A stretch of 21,248 nucleotides of DNA, taken from contig CAYWOD010000036.1 of NCBI GenBank assembly GCA_964459805.1, positions 1-21,248 on the forward strand, in the 5' to 3' direction. This document shows positions 15,143-21,248 of the stretch, piece by piece. The DNA comes from DAOVRL01 sp964459805. Lineage in GTDB: Bacteria; Planctomycetota; Phycisphaerae; Sedimentisphaerales; Anaerobacaceae. The notes under the pieces were generated by a model that did not search any database, had not been told where the DNA came from, and saw only the letters and a list, made by a program, of their open reading frames with translations. Both the position numbers and the translations under genes were made by a program. Positions within the stretch are counted from its first letter, which is position 1, and every line of letters starts with the position of its first letter.

Positions 15143-15879
15143 AAGAGGAGTACTTCTCTGCGAAGTTTGAGCCGGCGCGTGGGAGCGGGAGGTTCGAGCC
15201 GGACCCGGCGGAAAGAAGCGCGGCGGTGCCCGATGCGAGGGAAGATAAGATTTCGCAGAGGCGTGATTCGGTTTTCAATGAGCCGGCTGTTGGATCGGGG
15301 TCGCAGCGGCCTTATCTGGCCGAGTGGATCGAGCGCAAGCGTGCAGAATGTTCGGTCGCGGGGAACCTTGGGGTGGCGTTTCTGGCGGCGATACTCGGTG
15401 GGCCGTTCGCGGTGCTTGGGGCTTTTATGGCGGGGAGCCAGGGGTGGTATGGATGGATATATATAATTGTGTTTGCTCCGGTCATTGAAGAGTTCCTGAA
15501 GCAATCGGGGATGATGTACTTAGTGGAGAGGAAACCGTATCGCGTCTTTGCGGCGTGGCAGTTTGTTTTCTCGGCGGTTGTTGCGGCGCTTGTCTTTGCG
15601 ACGATAGAGAATTTGCTCTACATTTATGTCTATGTGGATCCGAGCAAGCTGGCACGGCCGGAGGCATTTGTGTATTTTCGCTGGACGGTGTGTACGATGG
15701 TTCATGTGGGCTGCTCGGCGATAGCGTCGCTCGGGATGATACGGGTATGGAAGAAGCAGCTTGCCGACGGCAGGGCCGCGGACCTGAGCACTGCATATAC
15801 GTACTTTGTAATAGCAATTGTCGTTCACGGGCTCTACAATCTCCTCGCGATATTCCTGAGCAGGTTCTTCTTTGAGTAA
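15139..15879 (+). CDS. PrsW-family intramembrane protease
   Basis: 246 residues. The first 70 residues are hydrophilic, Arg/Glu/Pro-rich and probably disordered. About five membrane helices follow (75-98, 103-116, 137-163, 178-200, 220-240). All PrsW-type motifs are present: EEFLK (Glu117, Glu118, Lys121), FATIEN (Glu157), a conserved His189 in TMVHVGCSA and HGLYN (His230, Asn234). PrsW proteins are polytopic membrane proteases related to the CAAX-protease (ABI) superfamily; the founding member cuts an anti-sigma factor in Bacillus. No anti-sigma factor is encoded in this window. The start overlaps the preceding stop by four bases, so the membrane-anchored YbjQ protein is its likeliest partner or substrate, by inference. 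Confidence 0.9.
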   Translation: MKEEYFSAKFEPARGSGRFEPDPAERSAAVPDAREDKISQRRDSVFNEPAVGSGSQRPYLAEWIERKRAECSVAGNLGVAFLAAILGGPFAVLGAFMAGSQGWYGWIYIIVFAPVIEEFLKQSGMMYLVERKPYRVFAAWQFVFSAVVAALVFATIENLLYIYVYVDPSKLARPEAFVYFRWTVCTMVHVGCSAIASLGMIRVWKKQLADGRAADLSTAYTYFVIAIVVHGLYNLLAIFLSRFFFE

Positions 15880-15882
15880 GCT

Positions 15883-15900
15883 CCCCCGGTGAGCCGAGGG
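15883..15900 (+). repeat. Small hairpin after the PrsW-family gene
   Basis: CCCCCGG-TGAG-CCGAGGG can pair over seven positions with one C-A mismatch, starting 4 bases after the stop codon. No T tract follows, so it is at best a weak or Rho-assisted stop. Confidence 0.25.
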
Positions 15901-15979
15901 CTTGCGATGACGGACAGGTTGTCTGTGCTTGCGGGGGTTTGGGGGGCAAAATAGCAAATTTCATATTTCATATTTCAGA

Positions 15980-16009
15980 TTGACGATTAGCGGTTGGGGG
16001 AAGTATAAT
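15980..16009 (+). promoter_or_regulatory. Sigma70-type promoter for ahcY
   Basis: TTGACG (15980-15985), an 18-base spacer and a perfect TATAAT (16004-16009). The ahcY ATG follows 37 bases after the -10 box, leaving a leader of about 30 bases, too short for a riboswitch. Confidence 0.75.
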
Positions 16010-16045
16010 TGCGTTTCGCGTTTATTTTCATGAAAGGGTAAATGG

Positions 16046-17305
16046 ATGAAGTACGATATAGCTGATTTGTCGTTGGCGGCGGGGGGAAAGAAGCGGATAC
16101 TTTGGGCGGATAACGATATGCCGGTTTTGGCGGCGATTCGTAAGCGGTTCGCCAAGAGCAAACCCTTGAAGGGTTTGAACGTTTCGGCGTGTCTGCACGT
16201 GACGGCAGAGACGGCGAACCTGATGCGGGCGCTCAAGGCGGGCGGGGCGAACGCTGTTCTTTGCGCATCTAATCCGCTGAGCACTCAGGACGACGTGGCG
16301 GCTTCGTTGGTGAAGGACTTTAAGATTGGGGTCTTTGCGATCTGCGGCGAGAATCGCGCGACCTATTACAAGCATATCCACTCGGCTATCGATCATAAGC
16401 CGGTTATTACATTTGACGACGGGGCTGATCTGGTCAATGAGCTGCATACGCGCCGGCAGAAAGAGGCCCATCGGATAATTGCGAGTATGGAGGAGACGAC
16501 TACGGGCGTTATCCGTCTGCGGGCGCTGGCGAATGCAGGAAAGCTGAAGATTCCGGTAATCGCGGTAAACGACGCTACGACGAAGCACCTGTTCGACAAT
16601 CGGTACGGCACGGGCCAATCGACGGTTGACGGAATTATTCGAGCGACGGATTTGCTTCTGGCCGGGAAGAAGGTTGTTGTAGCGGGTTACGGCTGGTGCG
16701 GTCGGGGCTTTGCCATGCGTGCGAGGGGGATGGGTGCGATTGTTGTTATTACGGAAATTGACGCGGTCAAGGCGCTCGAGGCGGCGATGGACGGATTCGA
16801 GGTTATGCCGATGGCGCAGGCGGCAAAGGCCGGCGAGCTGTTCGTAACGCTGACCGGTAATAAGAACGTTATACGAGCCGAGCACTTTCGCGTGATGAAG
16901 GATAGAGCGGTTGTCGCCAACAGCGGACATTTCAACGTTGAGCTGGATATCCCCGGCTTGAAAGGGATCAGCAAGAAGGTGAGGCGCAACGTGCGCAATC
17001 ACGTTGACGAGTATATTTTGAAGAATAACAGGCGGATTCATCTTCTGGCCCAAGGCCGGCTGATTAACCTTGCCGCTGCCGAGGGGCACCCCGCCTCTGT
17101 GATGGATATGAGCTTTGCGACCCAGGCGCTGGAGTCTGAGTACGTGATAAAGAAACGGGGCAAGCTTGCTGCTGAGGTTTACGACGTTCCGATAGAGGTG
17201 GAGGAGCAGGTGAGCCGGCTGAAGCTCAAATCGATGTCGATTGCGATTGACAAACTTACGCCCGAGCAGATTGAGTATCTTGCCAGCAGCGGGGAAGGGA
17301 CATAG
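16046..17305 (+). CDS. ahcY: Adenosylhomocysteinase (S-adenosyl-L-homocysteine hydrolase)
   Basis: 419 residues, cytoplasmic. It splits S-adenosylhomocysteine reversibly to adenosine and homocysteine with tightly bound NAD, relieving product inhibition of methyltransferases. Diagnostic segments: ADNDMPVL near 21-28, HVTAETANLM (51-60), EETTTGVIRL (149-158), NDATTKHLFDNRYGTGQS (175-192), the NAD fold GYGWCGRGFAMRARGMGA (214-231), and NSGHFNVELD (292-301). The C-terminus stops at LTPEQIEYLASSGEGT, without the KPDHYRY tail of the long eukaryotic/proteobacterial form, and it matches the shorter archaeal/Thermotoga-like length class. AAAGGG at 16033-16038 precedes the ATG by 7 bases. It has its own promoter and no methionine-cycle partner in this window. 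Confidence 0.97.
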   Translation: MKYDIADLSLAAGGKKRILWADNDMPVLAAIRKRFAKSKPLKGLNVSACLHVTAETANLMRALKAGGANAVLCASNPLSTQDDVAASLVKDFKIGVFAICGENRATYYKHIHSAIDHKPVITFDDGADLVNELHTRRQKEAHRIIASMEETTTGVIRLRALANAGKLKIPVIAVNDATTKHLFDNRYGTGQSTVDGIIRATDLLLAGKKVVVAGYGWCGRGFAMRARGMGAIVVITEIDAVKALEAAMDGFEVMPMAQAAKAGELFVTLTGNKNVIRAEHFRVMKDRAVVANSGHFNVELDIPGLKGISKKVRRNVRNHVDEYILKNNRRIHLLAQGRLINLAAAEGHPASVMDMSFATQALESEYVIKKRGKLAAEVYDVPIEVEEQVSRLKLKSMSIAIDKLTPEQIEYLASSGEGT

Positions 17306-17354
17306 ACCAATTCTCGATGCTCGAGATGCCGGGTACTTGGTGCTCGTAAGGCTT

Positions 17355-19235
17355 ATGGATAGTAAAGAGACTGATAAGACGCCGATAGCAGCGCCGAAGT
17401 CTTTTCTGGCGGTGGGGCCTACGCTGCACTACAGCCACTCGAACGTTCAACGGTGCTGGCTTCTCGCGGCTGGTGTGTTTTGCCTGAGCTGCCTATTCTG
17501 GTCGAAGATAGTGGCTGGGAGATTTTGGCCGGTTGATATTGAGGCGGTGAGCTCACCGGAATTTTGGCGTTTGAGCCAGAACCTTGTCACGGGGGTGAGT
17601 ATATTTGAATACCCCTGGCAGATTTTTGTTTTGGGTCTGCTTATGGGTATTCTGGCGATTTCTCCGGTGCTGATATCACAGCTTATGAGCTTCCATCACA
17701 GCTTGCTTTTCATATTAGCGGTTGTTGTCTTGGCCAATCTGCCGGGTTTTGCGATATGCCTTTTGATAAGTTGTTTTGGTGCGGCGTGTCGTCCGCTTCG
17801 CTTTCGTTCCCGTTATATTGCGATAGCGTTGTGCACGGCTCCCCAGCTTGTTTATTGGGGTTTTTTCGGGGGTGCAAGGGGCGAGGACCCGATCGAGTGG
17901 GGTTTTTCTTTTACGCCGTGGATTTGTGCGTGGCTTGACGGCCTGGCTATAGCGGCATTTGTTCTGGGCATCGGGCATTATACACGTTACCGTCCGGGAC
18001 TGGTTTGGATCTTCACGCTGCTAACACTTGTTATTGGCGTCGGCACGTTTGAATTGACGATTGGCTTTGACGAGCTGGATTATCAGCTTTACGTGGTCGG
18101 GAACAAACCTGAGAACGTCAGCGAGTTTCACGACCGCAGTATCACAGAGGCGCTGGATGCGACGCTCAAAGACCCTGATGTCACAAAGTATTTGGGGGAA
18201 GTGCTGTTTTATGTCACAGAGCCGACAGCGCTGCGTGCGGAGCTCAAGAGAGAGATCCAGATTCAGTTAAGTTACGACCGCTGGCCGAGCTGGTTTACGG
18301 TTCCGGACGAATTGAATTATCAGGCGAAGAGACAGTGGCTGCTCAGACAGTATGAGTTATTCATAAGCAAACGGCCCAACAGCGCTCGGATGCCGATAGC
18401 GCTTTACTATAAGGCGCTTTTGAAGGAATACAGTCCTGATGTGAAGGTCCTTGATGAAAAAGAAGAGATACTTCATTTTTATACCGACTATCCTCGTCGT
18501 GACTCGTTGCCGATATGGTATCGGCTTTATGAGTACTTTGGCGAAAGCGGCGAGTCGATTGAGGCCCGATGGCGCATTGCGAGGGATTGGGCCGGCCAGG
18601 AGCATTTTGAACAGGCTGATAAGCTTCTTCGTCAGGCTCAGGATATGGTTGCCGAGCGGCTCAGGCGGATCGAGGCGGCAAAGACGCCGGCTGACACATT
18701 ATTCGGTCTCTTTCAGCCGCCGCCCGATACGGTGATGACGGTCTTTAAGCTGACCGAATTGGAAAGACGGCTGAATCAGTTGCGGACTCTCATAGGGCCT
18801 GAAAATCGAACCGATGAGCCGGGTTCGATTGAGCGGTTGGCGAAGTTTGTCAGGCTGAATCCTCACTTGATGGATTCTGCCGAGCACCTTAACGGATTGC
18901 TGGAACAGACGGAGGACAAGGATCGACTTCGTGACAATATCCTGTTGGCTCAGGCAAAGCTTGTTGCCGATGGTCAGCTTCAGGCCGAGCGACTAAGCGA
19001 GGTGCACGAAGAGTTTCCGCAGACCGACGGCGGTATGATGGCTTTGTACGAGCTGGGACGCTTGAAAATCGGATTGTATCAGGATGAGTCGCATCCAGAG
19101 CAGAAGGAAGAGTATCTGGCTGATGCCCGAGCAACACTGACAAGGTTTCTTGAATTATATTCGGCGAGCTTCTGGGCCGAACAGGTCAAAGAGGTTCTGG
19201 GCTGTCTGCCGGTTCCCGGTGCTGAGAAACCTTAG
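17355..19235 (+). CDS. Six-TM membrane protein with helical repeat-like C-terminal domain, unknown function
   Basis: 626 residues from the ATG at 17355. The reading frame is open further upstream, but that would overlap ahcY and no better start was seen; GTAAGG four bases before the ATG is a weak ribosome site. Six hydrophobic segments lie at about 33-53, 88-110, 113-142, 153-171, 187-208 and 213-236. From 255 to the end the protein is soluble and mostly helical, with TPR-like stretches (for example FEQADKLLRQAQDMVAERL at 418-436 and YLADARATLTRFLELYS at 587-603). TPR-like domains usually bind proteins. The start is 49 bases after ahcY, so co-transcription is possible. No family recognised. 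Confidence 0.75.
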   Translation: MDSKETDKTPIAAPKSFLAVGPTLHYSHSNVQRCWLLAAGVFCLSCLFWSKIVAGRFWPVDIEAVSSPEFWRLSQNLVTGVSIFEYPWQIFVLGLLMGILAISPVLISQLMSFHHSLLFILAVVVLANLPGFAICLLISCFGAACRPLRFRSRYIAIALCTAPQLVYWGFFGGARGEDPIEWGFSFTPWICAWLDGLAIAAFVLGIGHYTRYRPGLVWIFTLLTLVIGVGTFELTIGFDELDYQLYVVGNKPENVSEFHDRSITEALDATLKDPDVTKYLGEVLFYVTEPTALRAELKREIQIQLSYDRWPSWFTVPDELNYQAKRQWLLRQYELFISKRPNSARMPIALYYKALLKEYSPDVKVLDEKEEILHFYTDYPRRDSLPIWYRLYEYFGESGESIEARWRIARDWAGQEHFEQADKLLRQAQDMVAERLRRIEAAKTPADTLFGLFQPPPDTVMTVFKLTELERRLNQLRTLIGPENRTDEPGSIERLAKFVRLNPHLMDSAEHLNGLLEQTEDKDRLRDNILLAQAKLVADGQLQAERLSEVHEEFPQTDGGMMALYELGRLKIGLYQDESHPEQKEEYLADARATLTRFLELYSASFWAEQVKEVLGCLPVPGAEKP

Positions 19236-19414
19236 CTGCGGGGTGTCTATTGGGCGAGGAAACCTCATTTTTGGGCGGCAAATGCGTTTGGTGCCGGGTT
19301 GACGGGCGTTTTCAGCTTTTCAGAGGGGGGTGAAGCTCGATATCGTGGACGCTGCTTCGCCGTACCGGGCGCATACGGATATGGAGGTATTTTGGGCTTG
19401 TGCACTGATTTTTC

Positions 19415-19443
19415 TTGAATTTTGCGGGCGTAGAGTGTATATT
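19415..19443 (+). promoter_or_regulatory. Sigma70-type promoter upstream of the exported Hcp-like gene
   Basis: TTGAAT (19415-19420), a 17-base spacer and TATATT (19438-19443). Transcription would begin near 19450, leaving a 5' leader of about 140 bases. Confidence 0.6.
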
Positions 19444-19576
19444 ATTACGATAGAATGGTATGTCTGTTGAAGGTGCTGAAAGGTTGACTATGTGGGGGAT
19501 GCGGCGGTTTTTGTATCCCCTTGGTTGTTGTCTAAGTGTAAGTGGATTCGTAATTCAAACTGAGTTGCCATTTTTT

Positions 19577-19582
19577 GGAGGG
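19577..19582 (+). promoter_or_regulatory. Ribosome-binding site fixing a GTG start
   Basis: GGAGGG with an 8-base spacer to GTG at 19591. It decides the start of the exported Hcp-like gene, since the signal peptide begins directly at this codon. Confidence 0.8.
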
Positions 19583-19590
19583 CACAAAAA

Positions 19591-20265
19591 GTGAAAACAA
19601 AACTCATAACAACAAAGCTGGTGGTGGTCTCACTTGTCTCGATTGCGGTGGTATTGATTTCACTCAATGCCGGCGGCGGGCTGGAGCCCGATGCCCCGCC
19701 CGGCCCGACGATGCACACGCTCGAAGACATTTATAACTTGCTCGATTCGCAGAGGCAGCCGCCACCGCAGCCTGCGGCGTATGACTGCTTCCTGAAAATT
19801 GACGGAGTTTCGGGTGAATCAACCGATGACAATCACAAGGAGTGGATTGAAGTACTATCTTACAGCCATGGCATAAGTGCGGCTGTACCGCAGGTGATCG
19901 GAAGTGCGCGTACAGCCGAGCGATCGGAGCACCAGGACTTTTCAATTGTGAAACTAATGGATAAGGCAAGTCCGAAGCTGGCTTTGTACATCTGCAGAGG
20001 GGACATAATCCCCGAAGTGACTTTGGAGCTTTGCAGAGCAGGAGGTGACAAGCTGAGGTATATGAAGTATGTTCTGACTGACGCGATTGTCAGCTCGGTC
20101 CAGCCCGGCGGCAACCCCCAGACCGGCGAGGCTCTGCCTATGGAGGAAGTCAGCTTCAACTATGGGAAAATTCAGTGGACATATACCGAGACGGATCCCA
20201 ACACCGGAAAGCCCAAGGGAAACGTCGAAGCCCGTTGGGACGTGATGCTGAACGAAGGCCATTAG
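19591..20265 (+). CDS. Exported Hcp-family (type VI secretion tube-like) protein
   Basis: 224 residues from GTG. Residues 1-28 are a signal peptide or membrane anchor (TTKLVVVSLVSIAVVLISLNA). A Pro-rich linker follows (30-62) with a motif PGPTMHTLEDIYNLL. Residues 65-217 are an Hcp domain: FLKIDGVSGEST (67-78), WIEVLSYSHG (85-94), HQDFSIVKLMDKASPKLAL (114-132), VTLELCRAGGDKLRYMKYVL (143-162) and FNYGKIQWTY (189-198). Classical Hcp forms hexameric rings in the type VI tube, is cytoplasmic and has no signal peptide. Here the domain is exported, so it more likely makes an envelope or extracellular ring or fibre. No type VI gene is nearby. It is followed after 89 bases by a secreted repeat protein. 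Confidence 0.88.
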   Translation: MKTKLITTKLVVVSLVSIAVVLISLNAGGGLEPDAPPGPTMHTLEDIYNLLDSQRQPPPQPAAYDCFLKIDGVSGESTDDNHKEWIEVLSYSHGISAAVPQVIGSARTAERSEHQDFSIVKLMDKASPKLALYICRGDIIPEVTLELCRAGGDKLRYMKYVLTDAIVSSVQPGGNPQTGEALPMEEVSFNYGKIQWTYTETDPNTGKPKGNVEARWDVMLNEGH

Positions 20266-20304
20266 CGGTCGAAGCTTGGCGTAGATTCAAGTGTCCTGAC
20301 AATT

Positions 20305-20324
20305 GCCCGTCTCAACGGCCGGGC
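20305..20324 (+). repeat. Small inverted repeat between the Hcp-like gene and the repeat-protein gene
   Basis: GCCCG-N10-CGGGC, with an alternative inner pairing CCGT-CTCA-ACGG. The two foldings exclude each other. No T tract follows; role unknown. Confidence 0.25.
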
Positions 20325-20337
20325 GTGTTGGGGATTG

Positions 20338-20348
20338 TAAGGAGGTGA
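20338..20348 (+). promoter_or_regulatory. Near-perfect Shine-Dalgarno sequence
   Basis: TAAGGAGGTGA matches almost the full anti-Shine-Dalgarno complement, with a 9-base spacer from GGAGG to ATG at 20355. It predicts strong translation of the secreted repeat protein. Confidence 0.85.
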
Positions 20349-20354
20349 GTTGAG

Positions 20355-20972
20355 ATGAGGTCGAGAGAAGTGCCGCTCATTGCGGGTATACTGTTGATGT
20401 CAGTATCGCTTGGGTTGGCCGAGAATATAGACCCTTATGAAGACGGCTCGCAGTACGCCTACGGCTTGAACATCGGTTGGCTGGACTTTGAGCCGAGTGA
20501 AGGGCCCGGCGTTACGGTCAGCGGCGAGAAGCTCAGTGGCTACGTCTGGGGCGAGAGTATCGGCTGGATAAATCTCTCGCCTGTCTATGGCGGCGTTGTC
20601 AACGATGGAACGGGGCTCTTATCAGGTTATGCGTGGGGCCAGAACATCGGCTGGATAAACTTCAATCCGAAGGTGGCGGGCGATCCGACTCACTACGGTG
20701 TTACTATCGATCATAACGGCAACTTTGACGGGTGGGCCTGGGGTGAGAATATCGGCTGGATACGTTTCCAGTCGAGCGCCCCGGTCGCACATAAGGTCCA
20801 AACGTGCGTGGTCCGATTCGATGATCTTGCGAATTTCGCCGATGAATGGCTATCTTCGGTTCTCGGCTCACCGGCAGACTTGATCACACCGGTGGGTGTC
20901 GATGAACGCGACTACGCGGCCTTTGCCTCGTATTGGCACGATTATTGCCCCGACGGCTGGCAACTTAAGTAG
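20355..20972 (+). CDS. Secreted protein with WGxNIGWI repeats and CPDGWQLK C-terminal module
   Basis: 205 residues. Residues 1-22 are a signal peptide (MRSREVPLIAGILLMSVSLGLA, then EN). Residues 34-140 carry four repeats with the core (W/L)G-x-(N/S)-I-G-W-(I/L): YGLNIGWLDF (36-45), WGESIGWINL (65-74), WGQNIGWINF (94-103) and WGENIGWIRF (129-138). Residues 150-205 hold two EF-hand- or dockerin-like halves, VVRFDDLANFADEWL and VDERDYAAFASYW, and end with YCPDGWQLK. This terminal pattern recurs, to the best of my knowledge, in planctomycete extracellular proteins and may be an attachment or sorting module. Function of the repeats is unknown. It has an excellent ribosome site and no clear promoter of its own; co-expression with the Hcp-like gene is possible. 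Confidence 0.85.
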   Translation: MRSREVPLIAGILLMSVSLGLAENIDPYEDGSQYAYGLNIGWLDFEPSEGPGVTVSGEKLSGYVWGESIGWINLSPVYGGVVNDGTGLLSGYAWGQNIGWINFNPKVAGDPTHYGVTIDHNGNFDGWAWGENIGWIRFQSSAPVAHKVQTCVVRFDDLANFADEWLSSVLGSPADLITPVGVDERDYAAFASYWHDYCPDGWQLK

Positions 20973-21023
20973 GCTGGCAGACTGCTACACCAACAACGCT
21001 GTGCCGAGAGTATTAGTCTGTCT

Positions 21024-21248
21024 TTACTGCTTTTGTTCCTTGGTGAGCTTCCATTTCCTGAATTCGAGGGCTTTGAGGTATGCGCGCAACTGGTCGAGGT
21101 CGTCTTGGCGTCCTTTGCTCCGGGTATCATAGATCGCCTTCTCCAGGAGGGCAATCCCCTCGTCCTATTGCCGCTGAGACTCAAGTGTACTGCTTCAGCG
21201 TGAATTGGACAAATCCACTTCGCTGTTAAGAGACTGCCTTGCCTTCGG
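21024..21248 (-). pseudogene. 3' end of a TPR-like gene with a frameshift, cut by the window edge
   Basis: On the minus strand, codons 21164 down to 21024 encode a 46-residue C-terminus beginning DEGIALLEKAIYDTRSKG and ending KWKLTKEQKQ, then TAA. Directly upstream in that frame is a TAG (21165-21167). The adjacent frame, from 21247 down to about 21167, reads HAEAVHLSLSGN, and joining it to DEGIALLEKAI gives a good TPR-type helix pair. So one base is missing, or two are extra, near 21162-21169. This could be a true pseudogene, programmed frameshifting or an assembly error. It converges with the repeat-protein gene, 51 bases apart. The 5' part lies outside the window. Confidence 0.6.

Larger units (their letters stand above)
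19236..19590. other. Intergenic region carrying the hcp-like promoter
   Basis: 355 bases with no supported gene. Just after the stop of the previous gene GAGG-AAA-CCTC followed by TTTTT (19256-19272) looks like a very short terminator stem and is not convincing alone. A good promoter lies at 19415-19443. The transcribed leader to the GTG at 19591 is about 140 bases, long enough for post-transcriptional control, but no known riboswitch was recognised. Confidence 0.5.

Noticed and set aside
15880..16045. A SAH riboswitch upstream of ahcY
   Set aside because: The promoter leaves a leader of only about 30 bases, and no conserved SAH-riboswitch core was seen.
16028..17089. A 353-codon open frame on the minus strand opposite ahcY
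   Set aside because: It lies entirely opposite a certain gene, is Arg/His/Pro-rich with no domain, and is explained by the codon bias of ahcY.
19256..19272. Intrinsic terminator after the six-TM protein gene
   Set aside because: Only a 4-bp stem precedes the T5 tract, too weak to call.
20973..21023. CAGACT / AGTCTG inverted arms as a bidirectional terminator between convergent genes
   Set aside because: Six-base arms with a loop of over 30 bases and no T tract; likely chance.

Overview
The window looks like chromosomal DNA of a planctomycete, most likely of the class Phycisphaerae (Sedimentisphaerales-like). The evidence is protein style: a secreted parallel beta-helix protein ending in a dockerin-like calcium-loop module, a secreted protein built from Trp-Gly-x-Asn-Ile-Gly-Trp repeats with a CPDGWQLK tail, an Hcp-family protein carrying a signal peptide, and PilM-centred pilus genes with large unknown partners. 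No rRNA, tRNA, CRISPR array or insertion sequence was seen. The taxonomic call is inference from these features, not a search result.

Layout. (1) 30-3918: two secreted proteins on the + strand, a beta-helix/dockerin-like protein and a subtilisin-family protease with C-terminal repeats. By eye they are more A+T-rich than what follows. (2) 3944-3984: a REP-like double palindrome, followed by a strong sigma70-type promoter (TTGATA-N17-TATAAT). (3) 4080-9846: a three-gene pilus-assembly-like operon. The first protein appears to be a natural PilM-PilN fusion; the other two are single-pass membrane proteins of unknown family. (4) 9863-14026: a surface-polymer block with a convergent ATP-grasp protein (sugar-transfer-associated type), a possible 61-residue Cys-rich protein, a second ATP-grasp ligase and a GT4-type glycosyltransferase. 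(5) 14283-15879: two YbjQ/UPF0145-family proteins, the second membrane-anchored, translationally coupled to a PrsW-type intramembrane protease. (6) 16046-19235: S-adenosylhomocysteine hydrolase with its own clear promoter, then a six-TM protein with a helical repeat-like C-terminal domain. (7) 19415-20972: promoter, exported Hcp-like protein and the repeat protein with the unusual tail. (8) 21024-21248: the 3' end of a minus-strand TPR-like gene interrupted by a frameshift.

How the parts work together: most of the window serves the cell envelope and exterior (secreted proteins, pilus assembly, surface glycan or peptide ligation, membrane proteolysis). AhcY is the one clear housekeeping enzyme; it recycles the S-adenosylhomocysteine left by methyltransferases. 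The best candidates for something undescribed are the YbjQ-YbjQ-PrsW operon, the PilM-PilN fusion with its two unassigned partners, and the exported Hcp protein that has no type VI secretion genes nearby.
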